A DNA stretch of 64,000 bases from Chryseobacterium oranimense (GCF_025244725.1 NZ_CP104203.1:434001-498000), one strand, 5' to 3'. Numbered from the stretch's first letter, positions 47,001 to 55,798 are shown. Numbers and translations: made by a program. The notes: generated by a model not told the origin, from the letters alone.

Positions 47001-48073
47001 TACGCCATTACAAAGGCTATCCGGGACTTTTCAAAAGTTTAGCAAGAGAATTTGAACAAACCTCCTGCAGGCTGATCAGTCTGAGCACACCACAGGAAGT
47101 TGATCAGATTACAGAGATCGCTTTAAAAGAAATATTAACTACGGATAAACCTTCCGAAGTGGTTTACAAACATGATCAAAGGCATAAAATTGATGTCATC
47201 CCTTCTCCATTGTCTACAAGCCTTGATGAAGCACATATCCAGCTGGATCAGGAATCTGTGGTCTTAGTGCTTGGAGGCGGGCAGGGAATCACTTCTGAAT
47301 TGGTGAAGCATATGTCCGAAGCGTATCCGTGCACCTATATTCTTGTGGGAAGATCGGCAGATCCAAGACATTCAGCAGATTCTAAAGAAGTAGAAGCTAT
47401 AAAAACCAAAGATGAAATAAGAAGCTATCTGATTAAAACCGGAAACTTCACTTCTCCTGCTGAAATAGAAAAAGAAACCGTAAGAATTTTTAAAAACAAC
47501 CAGATACTTAGAACCATCCGTGATATGGAGCAGCTGGGAAATACGGTATTGTATCAATCCTTAGATCTTTGTGACGAAGAAGGATTATCAGATTTGATCA
47601 AAAATATTTACGACAAATACGCCCGTTTAGACGGAGTTATTCATGGAGCAGGCCTTTTGGAAGACAAACTGTTCAGACAGAAGACATCTAGCTCATTTGA
47701 GCGTGTATTCGATACAAAAGTAAAACCGCTTCGTGTATTGGCAGAACAACTTCGAGCCGACTGTCAGTTTGTAGTGCTCTTCTCAAGTATCGCTTCGGTA
47801 TACGGGAACAAAGGGCAGACAGATTACGCTGCGGCCAACTCTGTACTGGATGATTATGCGAAAGCTTTAAACAAAAAATTAAAAGGAAAAGTAATCTCCA
47901 TCAACTGGGGCCCGTGGAAAGGAGCCGGAATGGTTTCATCGACTCTGGAAACAGAATATGAACGCCGCGGTATTTCTTTAATTCCATTGGACCAGGGGAA
48001 AGAAATCTTCCTTAACGAGATCAAATACGGAACCGAAAGTCAGGTATTGATCATGTCCGGAAACAACTGGTAA
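41072..48073 (+). CDS. Iterative type I PKS/PUFA-type synthase: NMO-like x2, KS, AT, ACP, ACP, KR
   Basis: A 2333-residue synthase. Two nitronate-monooxygenase-like barrels come first: one at about 1-270 (EAGGLVG, VWVQGGIG) and a second at about 290-560 (IAQGPMTR, ECGGHVG, FFAGGI), probably the PfaD-type enoyl reductase. KS about 648-1085 has Cys835 (DAACASS), His970 (EAHGTGT) and His1010 (GHTKCAAG). AT about 1185-1500 has Ser1278 (GHSYGE) and His1383. Two ACPs carry pantetheine serines Ser1690 and Ser1802 in ADLSIDSIKR. KR from about 2060 has LGGGQGI and Tyr2252. No DH is present; the next protein supplies it. Start ATG 41072 or 41081; the frame extends to GTG 41045. It would build and reduce an acyl/polyketide chain. 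Confidence 0.9.
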   Translation: MNAMKNLTIIGLTPFEKPDVKLMQKLHESGAFPILSLGHDLTAAQAALDQIARTDISSYGIYLPNDKFISLQIPEKVRFAILPSGVSMNIVPDLPVIYQVTSLDEARLAEQSGAEGIIIKGNEAGGLVGYESTFVLFQRVIKEIQTIPVWVQGGIGLHTAAAVKSLGAAGIVLDSQLALFPESSVPQEIKDLSSKLNGTETKIIANHRVLVRPNSPALPENVTAEELRQYFTDLDPSKSYIPMGQDISLAIDLYEDFKSLKKMVFGFKEAMYGHLKQAKALEVISENNIMAQKLGLRYPIAQGPMTRVSDVPLFANAVADAGALPFVALSLLKGEQAKALVMETKKLAGEKTWGVGILGFAPQELREEQTAYILEAKPPVVLIAGGRPAQAKVFEKAGITTFLHVPSPALLDIFLKEGATNFIFEGRECGGHVGPLSSMVLWEKQIERILKEEHPENISVFFAGGIHNAFSTAFVSIMAAPLAARGVKVGVLIGTAYLYTEEAVRTGAIQEEFQVQAMQAKDTVLLETAPGHETRCLNTAFAKHFSTEKIKLLAAGMDKKEVWEQLEKLNVGRLRIAAKGIDRQGDKLVNVPKNEQLDLGMYMIGQVATMQNRVISLASLHQNVSIDNYKYIEEAALPEQPVSTEKPLDVAIVGMECIFPGAKNLEEYWRNIILGRDSVTEVPDERWNKELYYHPDSDGPDVSHSKWGGFIPKIDFDPLAFGIPPQSLAAIEPTQLLTLLVAKRAMEDAGYGEKHINRENISVIIGAEGGNDLANSYSFRGYYKQVFGELHEEVKQAFPHTTEDSFPGILANVIAGRITNRLDLGGRNFTVDAACASSLAAIDLACQELILGKSDMVLAGGADLHNGINDYLMFSSTHALSRKGRCATFDGDADGIALGEGVAILVLKRYEDAVRDGDRIYSVIKGVGGSSDGKALGLTAPRKIGQVRALERAYSQAGISPASVGLVEAHGTGTVVGDKTELSALTNLFSRSGAIPGQTHLGSVKTQIGHTKCAAGLAGLIKASLAVYHGVKPPTLHLQQPNAYYNAQTSPFAFYAESGLWGEKNRYAGISAFGFGGTNFHTVIANHPKEDDSAVLQSWPSELFVFRGDTYEDAKIPLSQIKSLLEVNGDIPLKDMAYSLAVGSEKPIQLTIVADTAEHLMMNIELALSDIESKDTFTVNKRDGKVAFLFPGQGSQRINMARDLFVAFPAMRNLIEGYPELEKVVFPSTTFDEAALKQQKETIKDTRLAQPILGIVDLALAKFLKSLDIVPDMVAGHSYGELPALCFAGVFEEEKLVDLSIQRAHAILDSVEGGDPGTMIAVSATREQLQPVLDKTEDCYPVNYNAPTQCVVAGSTSAINKLMEILKQERISAKKLEVVCAFHSPLLAKSKGLYNEVLKDIPFQEMQIPVWSNTTAETYPTAPSEIKERLTDHLVKPVRFVEELQAMYADGARIFIEVGPGKVLSGLTKSCLEKDQLTLYVEDSNRNKLSHLLSMLAQYLGTGRSFSIEKLFDGRNARLIHIDQPELYKKNPAIWRVNGQMAHPTTGNLPANGALPILNPIPMNNFTNNQPAPVAESQPAAERMLQEYLNTMKQLIQAQRDVMLSFLGQNPQVSPAPVYAAPVQAPVNDRLVTIPAQPVHVEKPAAVAVKQAPVKDIKTLLLQVVSDKTGYPHEMLGMEMDLEADLSIDSIKRVEIIGTLRSELGALTSGNADEDTIMEKLASIKTLSGLVSWLTELTGTPTAAPEKNGTAVTPAAEVESKSAFSLEELQNVILDIVSEKTGYPKEMLGLDLDLEADLSIDSIKRMEIIGDLKTKIGFGQDMDQADDLMEKLAAIKTLKGLASWISEMSGNTDAEPVQNLLSRLRFDLTPTDISTEQNTEIIKGKRFAITQDNSPQTMAIKNTLEKYGAIAELVDTERDLKDFDGLIILDLFSSPVKHSIIDHVDQIKKLDLDKAKWVYLISDIPAHIQELTDTRLLRHYKGYPGLFKSLAREFEQTSCRLISLSTPQEVDQITEIALKEILTTDKPSEVVYKHDQRHKIDVIPSPLSTSLDEAHIQLDQESVVLVLGGGQGITSELVKHMSEAYPCTYILVGRSADPRHSADSKEVEAIKTKDEIRSYLIKTGNFTSPAEIEKETVRIFKNNQILRTIRDMEQLGNTVLYQSLDLCDEEGLSDLIKNIYDKYARLDGVIHGAGLLEDKLFRQKTSSSFERVFDTKVKPLRVLAEQLRADCQFVVLFSSIASVYGNKGQTDYAAANSVLDDYAKALNKKLKGKVISINWGPWKGAGMVSSTLETEYERRGISLIPLDQGKEIFLNEIKYGTESQVLIMSGNNW

Positions 48074-48092
48074 ACCTCTGTATACGATAACT

Positions 48093-51000
48093 ATGAAAAA
48101 AACAGATGTTGCTGTTATTGGCTTATCCTGTGTCTTTCCCGGGGCACAGGATGCCCATACTTTTTGGCAGAATATTGTCAATAAGGTAGATTCCACCCAA
48201 TCGGCTCCGGCTGATAGGATTGATCCTGTACACTTCAGTGATGCTACAAATCCTGTCGATAGATTTTACTGTCAACGTGGTGGATTTATTTCAGATTATG
48301 AATTTGATCCGACGGCTTTTGGAATTCTTCCATTAGCCGTAGAAGGCACGGAACCTGATCATTTATTAACCCTTGATTTGGTGCAGAAAGCCCTCGAAGA
48401 TGCCGGTGTGTTTCAAAAAGGAATATCTCTTGAGAAAACGGGTATCATTATCGGTAAAGGAAACTATACGGGGCCCGGCGCAACGCGTGCCATTGAAATC
48501 GTACGCACCGGAGAACAGATTTCTTCGCTGTTGCAGGAATTGCTGCCTCAGGTATCTTCAGCAGATATTGAAAAGGTAAAGCATGCTTTCCAGGAGCGGA
48601 AAGGCCGTTTCGCAGCAGATACAGCCATGGGATTAATTCCCAATCTGGTTGCCTCTTTAGTAGCGAACCGTTTCAATCTGGGAGGTGCTGCATTCACCGT
48701 AGATGCTGCCTGTGCCAGTGCCCTGATTGCAGTAGATCACGCCGTTCAGGAGCTCAACCGTGGCCGTTGTGATATGGTCATCGCGGGAGGTGTACATACC
48801 GGACAGAATGCTGCTTTCTGGAGTATTTTCGCCCAGTTGGGAGCTTTGTCTCATCAACAGCAGATCAAGCCGTTCAGTACGGATGCAGACGGATTATTAA
48901 TTGGTGAAGGCTGTGGTTTCGTCGTGTTAAAGCGATTGGAAGACGCAGTCCGCGATCAGGATAAAATCTACGCTGTGATCAAAGGCGTTGGAGTAAGCAG
49001 CGATGGGAATAGAACCAGCGTGATGAGCCCGTCTGTTAAAGGTCAGCTTAAAGCTTTACAACAGGCCTGGATCAATGCAGATCTGGACGAAAAGCAGATC
49101 GGTTATCTTGAAGCCCATGGGACAGGAACACCGCTTGGAGATAAAACAGAACTCCAGACCCTGGCTCAGTTTTTTACTAAAGAAGAAACAACTCAGGCTG
49201 CAGGAATCGGATCCGTTAAATCCAATATCGGACATGCCATGCCGGCTGCCGGAATCGCAGGTTTAATCAAGACTTGTCTGGCGCTTCATCATGATACGTT
49301 ACCGCCTACATTATATTGTGAAAATCCAATTGCAGATATGGAGCAGACCCGTTTTGCTCCGGTACAGGACCCGAAAAGTTGGTCAAAAACAGGCTTGCCG
49401 AAAGTAGCGGCAGTTAATGCCTTTGGGTTTGGAGGAATCAATGCACACGTTGTTTTGGAAGGCTATGATATGCCGAAGAAAGACCGTGTTTTAGTATTGG
49501 CAAGACCCACCCATGAAGAATTGCTTTCAGCTTTAAAAAACAACGAAAACAGAATAGGAGAAGGGGATTACCGGATTGCTTTATTCGACCCGACCCCTGA
49601 AAGAATAGAAAAAGTGACTAAAATTGTTGCTAAAGATAATCCATGGCGCAATAAACAGGATATCTGGTACACCAACACACCTTTACTGAAAGATGGAGGT
49701 AAAATTGCCTTCGTATTTCCGGGTCTGGATGGCCTTGCGAAAGGTGAGGTGGACAGTGTGAGCCGTTATTTTGGATTAACCGAGCCTATCGAAACAGAAG
49801 GGGAAGGTTTATTAAGTGATGCATTGGGGATTTTCAACAAATGCAGCATCCTTGATAACGCCCTGAAAAAACTGGGAATTCTTCCGGATATGAATGCGGG
49901 ACACAGCCTGGGAGAGTGGCTGGCAGGATATTCCTCAGAACTGGCAGAAGTGAATTCTGTTAAAGCTTTGATCGATGTTCTGAATCCGGAAACCTTTGAA
50001 TTAAAAGATTCCAGATTCATTGCGATCGGAGCGGGGATTGATGCAGTCAAGCCTTTTATCGATACCATTCCCAATCTTTATATTTCCAATGACAACTGTC
50101 CCAATCAGGTGATCCTTTGTGGCAGTAATGCTGCTCTGGATGAACTGGTTCCATTATTAAAATCAAAACAAATCTTTCATCAGATTCTGCCTTTCCAGTC
50201 CGGTTTTCACTCACCGTTTATCGCTGATAAACTGGATGTGATTTTAGCAGGAATGGAAAAAGCGCAGTTTCAACAGACGAAAATACCGTTGTGGTCTGCA
50301 ACGACTTTAGAGCCGTATCCTGCAGATCAGGATGCGATCAGAAAACTAAGTGCCGAGCATTTGGTGCAGCCGGTCCGTTTCCGTGAACTGACGGATAAAC
50401 TGTATGAAGAAGGTGCAAAATTCTTTATTCAGATTGGTACCGGAGGATTGATCGGGTTTATTGATGATACTTTGAAAGGAAAAGCATTCAGTACGATTGC
50501 TTCCAGTGTAGCCACAAGATCTGCACTGGCTCAGCTGCAGCGTGTGGTAGCCGCATTATTTGTGGAAGGTAAAACCGTAGCATTAGACTTTTTAGAAGTA
50601 CAAAGCCAATCTAAAAAATCATCAGGAAAGGGAATCAAATTACAGTTAGGTTCGCCGATTATCCGTGATTTTAAAGAAATTCAAAATCTGGCTCAGTCCT
50701 TTGAGATGCCAAAACAAAATACGGTTTCAGCGACGGTAGCTAAGACAGGTCATCCTCTTGTTCAGGCTTTCCAGGAAAATATCACTGATATGATCCAGAT
50801 GCAGGAAGAAGTATTGACGCTGTTTCAAAACCGTCCGGAAATTACAATCCCAAGACCTGTGGTTTCTAAAGCAGCTGTCAGTAAGAATTTCTCGAAACTT
50901 CTGTATGTTACTTTAGATACGCATCCTTACCTCATCGATCACAGTTTATTGAGACAGCCGAAAGGATGGACCAATGTTTCTGATATGGAACCGGTGATCC

Positions 51001-52325
51001 CGATGACCATGATTTTTGAACAGTTAGCAGAAATAGCACAGGCCGAAATACCGGGAACCCGCGTTCATAAAATTATGAATGTAAGTGTGTTTCAATGGAT
51101 GAATGTGGCCAAACCTTTTGAAAAAACAGTCAAAGGAGAATGGCGTTCCAATAACCATGCTTACCTTGATATCGAGAACTTTGCGAATGCAGAAGTCTTA
51201 CTCGCTTCGTCTGCACCTGCTGTTCCTGCCTTTAACCTGGCAATCGGGGACCTTCTGCCTATTGAAAGAACACCTGAAGAGATCTATGATAAACATATGT
51301 TCCATGGAGAGCTCTACCAGGGAATTACAGAGATTTCAGCAGTAGGAACGAAGGGAATTGTAGGGAAAATTAAAGGAAACGGAGGAAAAGGTTCTTTGCT
51401 TGATAATGCTGGACAATTATTCGGATTGTGGCTGCAGCTTACCCTGACCAAAGACCGTATTGCTTTCCCTGTGAAAATCAGAGATATTGAATTCTTCGGA
51501 GATATGGAGGATCAGGACGGCCTTTTTGAATGTACCTGCATCCTTACCGAGCTCAATGAAGAATTTGCCATTGCAGATATCATCCTGAAAAGAGACGGAA
51601 AAGTATGGTGCGCGATTACAGGCTGGCAAAACCGCCGACTGGAAATCGATGAACCGCTGTGGAATGTCTCAATGTCGCCTTTGCATAACCGTCTTTCGGA
51701 GGAAATAGCCCCTGAAGTATTTTTCTTTCATCAGGCGTATACCAGGGTTGCTTCGTGGGATTTTATCCTCAAAAGATATTTTAACCAGACCGAAAAACAG
51801 TATCATCAGCAATTGCTTCCCAACAAGCGGAAAGAATGGATGGTAAGCCGTGTAGCGGTAAAGGATGCCGTTCGGAACCTTCTCCGTGAAAAGAAAAATC
51901 ACCCTTGTTTTCCCATCACTTTTGAAATAGGGAAGGATGATGTCGGAAAACCCTATCTGATTGGTGATGTGACGGAAGATATTCACATCTCTCTTGCTCA
52001 TAAAGAAAAGGATGCGGTCGGTATTGCCCGTCAGGGCGGCCCGGTGGGAATCGATATGGAGATCATGGAAGAGCGCAGTGCCGGATTTTATGATCTGGTA
52101 TTTACCGATCACGAATTAACCTTATTAAAAGACAGAGATCAGGCGGAATGGACCACCAAATTCTGGGTAGCCAAAGAAGCGTACGGAAAGTTTCTGGGAA
52201 CCGGACTGAAAGGAAACCCAAAAGCCTTTGAAATCACCCATATTGAGGGGGATCATTTATGGATCAACCAAACTGAAATAAAAACTATTAAACATAAAAA
52301 ATATATTATCGGATGGACACTATAA
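48093..52325 (+). CDS. PfaC-like synthase: KS, AT, dehydratase, fused phosphopantetheinyl transferase
   Basis: A 1410-residue protein. KS about 4-455 keeps the full triad Cys207 (DAACASA), His342 (EAHGTGT), His381 (GHAMPAAG), unlike the inactive chain-length factor of classic PfaC. An AT-like domain, about 530-830, keeps Ser605 (GHSLGE) and His706 but has FPGLDG in place of FPGQGSQ. A double-hotdog dehydratase, about 930-1190, has HPYLIDH (His944, His950) and DNAGQ (Asp1104); the Gly of HxxxG is Arg. The C-terminal 200 residues are a Sfp-type phosphopantetheinyl transferase: GIDMEI (Asp1321, Glu1323) and WVAKEAYGK (Glu1362), able to activate the operon's ACPs. It starts 19 bases after the first synthase. 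Confidence 0.88.
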   Translation: MKKTDVAVIGLSCVFPGAQDAHTFWQNIVNKVDSTQSAPADRIDPVHFSDATNPVDRFYCQRGGFISDYEFDPTAFGILPLAVEGTEPDHLLTLDLVQKALEDAGVFQKGISLEKTGIIIGKGNYTGPGATRAIEIVRTGEQISSLLQELLPQVSSADIEKVKHAFQERKGRFAADTAMGLIPNLVASLVANRFNLGGAAFTVDAACASALIAVDHAVQELNRGRCDMVIAGGVHTGQNAAFWSIFAQLGALSHQQQIKPFSTDADGLLIGEGCGFVVLKRLEDAVRDQDKIYAVIKGVGVSSDGNRTSVMSPSVKGQLKALQQAWINADLDEKQIGYLEAHGTGTPLGDKTELQTLAQFFTKEETTQAAGIGSVKSNIGHAMPAAGIAGLIKTCLALHHDTLPPTLYCENPIADMEQTRFAPVQDPKSWSKTGLPKVAAVNAFGFGGINAHVVLEGYDMPKKDRVLVLARPTHEELLSALKNNENRIGEGDYRIALFDPTPERIEKVTKIVAKDNPWRNKQDIWYTNTPLLKDGGKIAFVFPGLDGLAKGEVDSVSRYFGLTEPIETEGEGLLSDALGIFNKCSILDNALKKLGILPDMNAGHSLGEWLAGYSSELAEVNSVKALIDVLNPETFELKDSRFIAIGAGIDAVKPFIDTIPNLYISNDNCPNQVILCGSNAALDELVPLLKSKQIFHQILPFQSGFHSPFIADKLDVILAGMEKAQFQQTKIPLWSATTLEPYPADQDAIRKLSAEHLVQPVRFRELTDKLYEEGAKFFIQIGTGGLIGFIDDTLKGKAFSTIASSVATRSALAQLQRVVAALFVEGKTVALDFLEVQSQSKKSSGKGIKLQLGSPIIRDFKEIQNLAQSFEMPKQNTVSATVAKTGHPLVQAFQENITDMIQMQEEVLTLFQNRPEITIPRPVVSKAAVSKNFSKLLYVTLDTHPYLIDHSLLRQPKGWTNVSDMEPVIPMTMIFEQLAEIAQAEIPGTRVHKIMNVSVFQWMNVAKPFEKTVKGEWRSNNHAYLDIENFANAEVLLASSAPAVPAFNLAIGDLLPIERTPEEIYDKHMFHGELYQGITEISAVGTKGIVGKIKGNGGKGSLLDNAGQLFGLWLQLTLTKDRIAFPVKIRDIEFFGDMEDQDGLFECTCILTELNEEFAIADIILKRDGKVWCAITGWQNRRLEIDEPLWNVSMSPLHNRLSEEIAPEVFFFHQAYTRVASWDFILKRYFNQTEKQYHQQLLPNKRKEWMVSRVAVKDAVRNLLREKKNHPCFPITFEIGKDDVGKPYLIGDVTEDIHISLAHKEKDAVGIARQGGPVGIDMEIMEERSAGFYDLVFTDHELTLLKDRDQAEWTTKFWVAKEAYGKFLGTGLKGNPKAFEITHIEGDHLWINQTEIKTIKHKKYIIGWTL

Positions 52326-52612
52326 ACAACACATTACAATTGAATCACGAAGAATTGTTCACTCTTTTAAAAGGTTTTATTACGGAAGTGATAGGCGCTG
52401 AATTTGTAGAGGAAATGGATATCACTCCGGACAGTTCATTCACGAAAGATCTGGAAATGGACAGCATAGAAATCGTTTCTTTTTCCGAGAAAATCAAAGC
52501 GCATTTCGGGGATCAGATTGACTTCACAGGATGGCTGTCTTCTATGGACTTAGACGAACTGATCAACCTTGACCTCCGTATGATCATCAATTATATCTAC
52601 GAATGCCAATAA
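52313..52612 (+). CDS. Acyl carrier protein
   Basis: A 99-residue stand-alone carrier protein. The pantetheine attachment Ser51 lies in KDLEMDSIEIVSF, and helices before and after fit a single ACP. It differs clearly from the two ACPs of the first synthase (ADLSIDSIKR), so it is probably used at another step, such as loading or handing over the acyl chain to the acyltransferases. It overlaps the synthase gene upstream by 13 bases and the hydrolase gene downstream by 10. Confidence 0.9.
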   Translation: MDTINNTLQLNHEELFTLLKGFITEVIGAEFVEEMDITPDSSFTKDLEMDSIEIVSFSEKIKAHFGDQIDFTGWLSSMDLDELINLDLRMIINYIYECQ

Positions 52613-53397
52613 TCAATGTAAACCATAAACAGGTTCATATTCAGGAACTCAACAAAGGAGCTGAACAGACAGTGGTGCTTATCCACGGGATGTTCAGCAA
52701 CCTCTCCATTTATTATTTTAATATTGCCCCGATTCTGGCGAAGCATTTCCACGTGGTGATGTACGATCTGAAAAGCCACGGCATGAGCGAGCGTTTTACA
52801 GACGGCTACGATCTGGAAAGTATGTCATCTGATGTACTGGCTCTGATGGATGTTTTAAATCTTAAAAAAGCACATCTGGCCGGATACAGTTTCGGAGGAT
52901 TGATTGCTTTGAAAACAGCACTGAAAGCGCCGGAACGTGTCAGTCAGCTGGTCGTTATAGAAGCCCCGGATCCTCAGGATGAAAAGGCCCGTAACATCAT
53001 CGATGAGTATAGCAAAGAATTCCTCGAACATTACGTGGCTAATTTTACGGACACCACCAAAGTGCAGATGGGCAAAAGACAGATGGAGAAAAACCACCGG
53101 ATGTATGAATTCCTGTTTGAAAAGACCAGCATCAAAGCAGACATGATCAGGGAAAAACATTTTCTGAAGGAAGCCAATTTCTCAGAGCTGCATACTCCCA
53201 CACTTCTGCTTTACGGATCCGAATCGAACTGTAAACCTACAGGAGAATGGCTGAAAACGCAGATCATTTCATCTGAACTGGAACTTATTCCGGGAGATCA
53301 CAATGTCCCGATACAGGAACCCGTTCGGATCGCAGAATCGATGGTTCATTTTTTATCTCAATCATTATCTAACGCATTAACACAAAATCATGGCTAA
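52603..53397 (+). CDS. Alpha/beta hydrolase, possible thioesterase
   Basis: A 264-residue alpha/beta-hydrolase. Oxyanion-hole strand VVLIHGMFSN, nucleophile elbow GYSFGG with Ser96, and His233 in PGDHNVP are all visible. The acidic member after strand 7 is not the usual Asp (LLYGSESN), so Glu may serve. In this operon it could release or transfer the acyl chain from an ACP, or edit stalled chains. It overlaps the ACP gene by 10 bases and the glycosyltransferase gene by 8. Confidence 0.85.
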   Translation: MPIINVNHKQVHIQELNKGAEQTVVLIHGMFSNLSIYYFNIAPILAKHFHVVMYDLKSHGMSERFTDGYDLESMSSDVLALMDVLNLKKAHLAGYSFGGLIALKTALKAPERVSQLVVIEAPDPQDEKARNIIDEYSKEFLEHYVANFTDTTKVQMGKRQMEKNHRMYEFLFEKTSIKADMIREKHFLKEANFSELHTPTLLLYGSESNCKPTGEWLKTQIISSELELIPGDHNVPIQEPVRIAESMVHFLSQSLSNALTQNHG

Positions 53398-55795
53398 ATT
53401 TGTATTTGTTGTTCCACCATTGACGGGCCATGTCAATCCAACCTTAAGCATCGGCGCAGAATTACTGCAACGGGGGCATAAAGTGGCCTGGATCAGTCTT
53501 GACAAAAATTTAAGTACAAAACTTCCTGTCGGGGGAGAACTTTTGCTCATTCAATATGACCAGACCAACGAGGAGAAAAGAGAAAGTGAAAGCTATCTCG
53601 ATATTATTTCTAAAAAAGTAGTCTACGGTATCGACAGTATTAAGTTTCTTTACGATGACGTATTGATTCCTTTAAACAGACATTGCTACAATGGAATTGT
53701 TACCCTGCTGAAACAGTATCAACCTGATTTGGTGATTGGAGATCATCAGTTATTTGCTGCCGCTATTGCCGCTAAAAAACTGAATCTTCTCTACAGCACG
53801 TCCGTTACCGCTCCGGCCGCCATTAAAATGATGGACGAGTTGCCTAAAGTACACGAATGGGAAGTCAATAAAATCATTGAACTACAGAAAGAACTGGGCG
53901 TAACGGAAAACAGTTCATTGGCTTCTTCCGATCTGTTGACCCTTGTTTTAACTTCAAAATATTTTTTTGGCGAAATGAATCTGCCGGAAAATTATCAGTT
54001 CACAGGACCAGTTCTTATGGAACGCCGCATCTCCTGTGAATTCGATTGGGACAGATTGAAAAGCAGCACCCACAAAAAGATCCTGGTAAGCATCGGAACC
54101 ACTTTCGATCATGATCATAAAAAAGCATTCTTCCAAAAAGTGGTAGATGCCTTTAAAGATGAAGATCTTACCGTTGTATTAGTCTCTGATCCGCAGCTTT
54201 TTGACAGCTGGCCGGAGAACTTTATGGTCTACAATCAGGTTCCTCAACTGGATCTCTTGCCTTATCTGGATGGAGTCGTTTGTCACGGCGGTCACAATAC
54301 CGTTTCTGAAGCCCTTTCCAATGGTCTTCCGTTGGTTGTAATCCCGATTGCGTATGATCAGTCTCATGTAGCAGGACGCGTCGTGCGTACCGGAGCAGGA
54401 GAGCGTCTTAATTTTAACAGATTTAAATCCCATCACTTAAACGAAGCTGTGAAAAATATATTAAATCATTCAGAATATAAAGAAGCTGCTGAAACGGTTC
54501 GTGAATCTTTCACCGAAGCCGGAGGTACAGCCACTGCAGCCAGTTTGCTCGAAAAAGCATTAATCCCTGCTGATGAAACCATAAAGCCGGGGTCTAAATT
54601 TTTATTTGTGATCCCACCGTTTTTTGGTCATATCAGTCCGACCTTAAGCGTAGGAGCCAGTCTGATTGCCCGTGGACACGAAGTAAAATGGTTTGGAATT
54701 ACTCCTTTAGATAATAAACATATTCCGGAAGGAGGAAGTTATTTTTATCCTGAAGAAGATCTTATTCCGTTTCAGGAAGATATCAAACGTATTTTAAAGA
54801 GACAGGATGACGGGCCAGCGTGTTCAGGACCTGAAGTGATGAAGCTCGCCCTGGAAGAAACCTATGTTCCGTTTGCTAAAATGATGATGCCTGGTCTGGA
54901 ACGTCTTGTACAGCAGTGGAAACCTGATGTCCTGGTGAATGACTGCATCACTTTCGGAGGAGCTCTTTTTGCCCACAAACACCATATTCCGTGTGTAACG
55001 ACTACGCCTGTTCCTCCCGATGTAATGGGGGATACCGCGAATAATGCCCCAAAAATATTCGAATGGCAGCAAAATCTGATCAAAGATCTTCAAAAAGAAG
55101 TGGGGATCAATGATGAAGGTATTTTTATCCATTCCAATAAGCTGAATCTGGTATTCACATCGCAAACTTTTGCAGATTTTGAAACGGTACCGTCCCATAT
55201 GAGATTTGTAGGTCCGGTAAAAGGACGTCCGAATCCGGCTCCGTTTGACTGGGAAAAGCTGGAAGCATCTACGACCCCAAAAATATTTGTATCACTTGGA
55301 ACACTGTTGGTAGATATCCGGAAAGCCTTTTTTGAAAAAGTGATTGCCGCGTTTGCAGATCAGCCTGTAACAGTGATCGCAGCCACTCCGCCGGACATAT
55401 TTGATGAATGGCCTTCTAATTTTATTGTGAACGGCTTTGTCCCTCAATCTGCATTGATGCCCCATATGGATGCGGTGATCTGTCACGGAGGTTTTAATAC
55501 CGTTAACGATACATTCACCAACGGATTACCGATGTTGATTACCCCTATTGCCTACGACCATTTTCATATTGCTAAATTAATTGAAAAGGCAGGTTGCGGA
55601 ATCAGCATCCGATACAAACGATTAAGGGTTGAGGCTCTTCGTGAAACTGTTTTTGAACTGCTGGAAAATCCGGCGTACAGAAACGCAGCGAAGGAGGTTC
55701 AGGCCAATTTGCTGAATGCCGGTGGTAATGACCGTGCGGTAGAGCTTCTGGAAGATTTTGTAGAACAACATCGTTCAACATTAGTTACGGTATAG
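53390..55795 (+). CDS. Tandem-duplicated GT-B glycosyltransferase
   Basis: An 801-residue protein made of two complete GT1/MGT-type glycosyltransferases in a row. Each copy has the N-terminal GH(V/I)xPTLS motif (His14 and His414) and the sugar-nucleotide motif CHGGxNT with His299 and His699, followed by NGLP and PIAYD. Both pairs are exactly 400 residues apart, so the copies have kept register. Related enzymes glycosylate carotenoids, macrolides or lipids. Both halves keep the motifs, so it may add two sugars or one copy may be structural. It overlaps the hydrolase gene by 8 bases. Confidence 0.9.
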   Translation: MAKFVFVVPPLTGHVNPTLSIGAELLQRGHKVAWISLDKNLSTKLPVGGELLLIQYDQTNEEKRESESYLDIISKKVVYGIDSIKFLYDDVLIPLNRHCYNGIVTLLKQYQPDLVIGDHQLFAAAIAAKKLNLLYSTSVTAPAAIKMMDELPKVHEWEVNKIIELQKELGVTENSSLASSDLLTLVLTSKYFFGEMNLPENYQFTGPVLMERRISCEFDWDRLKSSTHKKILVSIGTTFDHDHKKAFFQKVVDAFKDEDLTVVLVSDPQLFDSWPENFMVYNQVPQLDLLPYLDGVVCHGGHNTVSEALSNGLPLVVIPIAYDQSHVAGRVVRTGAGERLNFNRFKSHHLNEAVKNILNHSEYKEAAETVRESFTEAGGTATAASLLEKALIPADETIKPGSKFLFVIPPFFGHISPTLSVGASLIARGHEVKWFGITPLDNKHIPEGGSYFYPEEDLIPFQEDIKRILKRQDDGPACSGPEVMKLALEETYVPFAKMMMPGLERLVQQWKPDVLVNDCITFGGALFAHKHHIPCVTTTPVPPDVMGDTANNAPKIFEWQQNLIKDLQKEVGINDEGIFIHSNKLNLVFTSQTFADFETVPSHMRFVGPVKGRPNPAPFDWEKLEASTTPKIFVSLGTLLVDIRKAFFEKVIAAFADQPVTVIAATPPDIFDEWPSNFIVNGFVPQSALMPHMDAVICHGGFNTVNDTFTNGLPMLITPIAYDHFHIAKLIEKAGCGISIRYKRLRVEALRETVFELLENPAYRNAAKEVQANLLNAGGNDRAVELLEDFVEQHRSTLVTV

Positions 55796-55798
55796 CCT

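Noticed and set aside
48093..49475. Second KS as an inactive chain-length factor
   Set aside because: The active Cys207 and both His are present, so inactivity cannot be claimed from the sequence.
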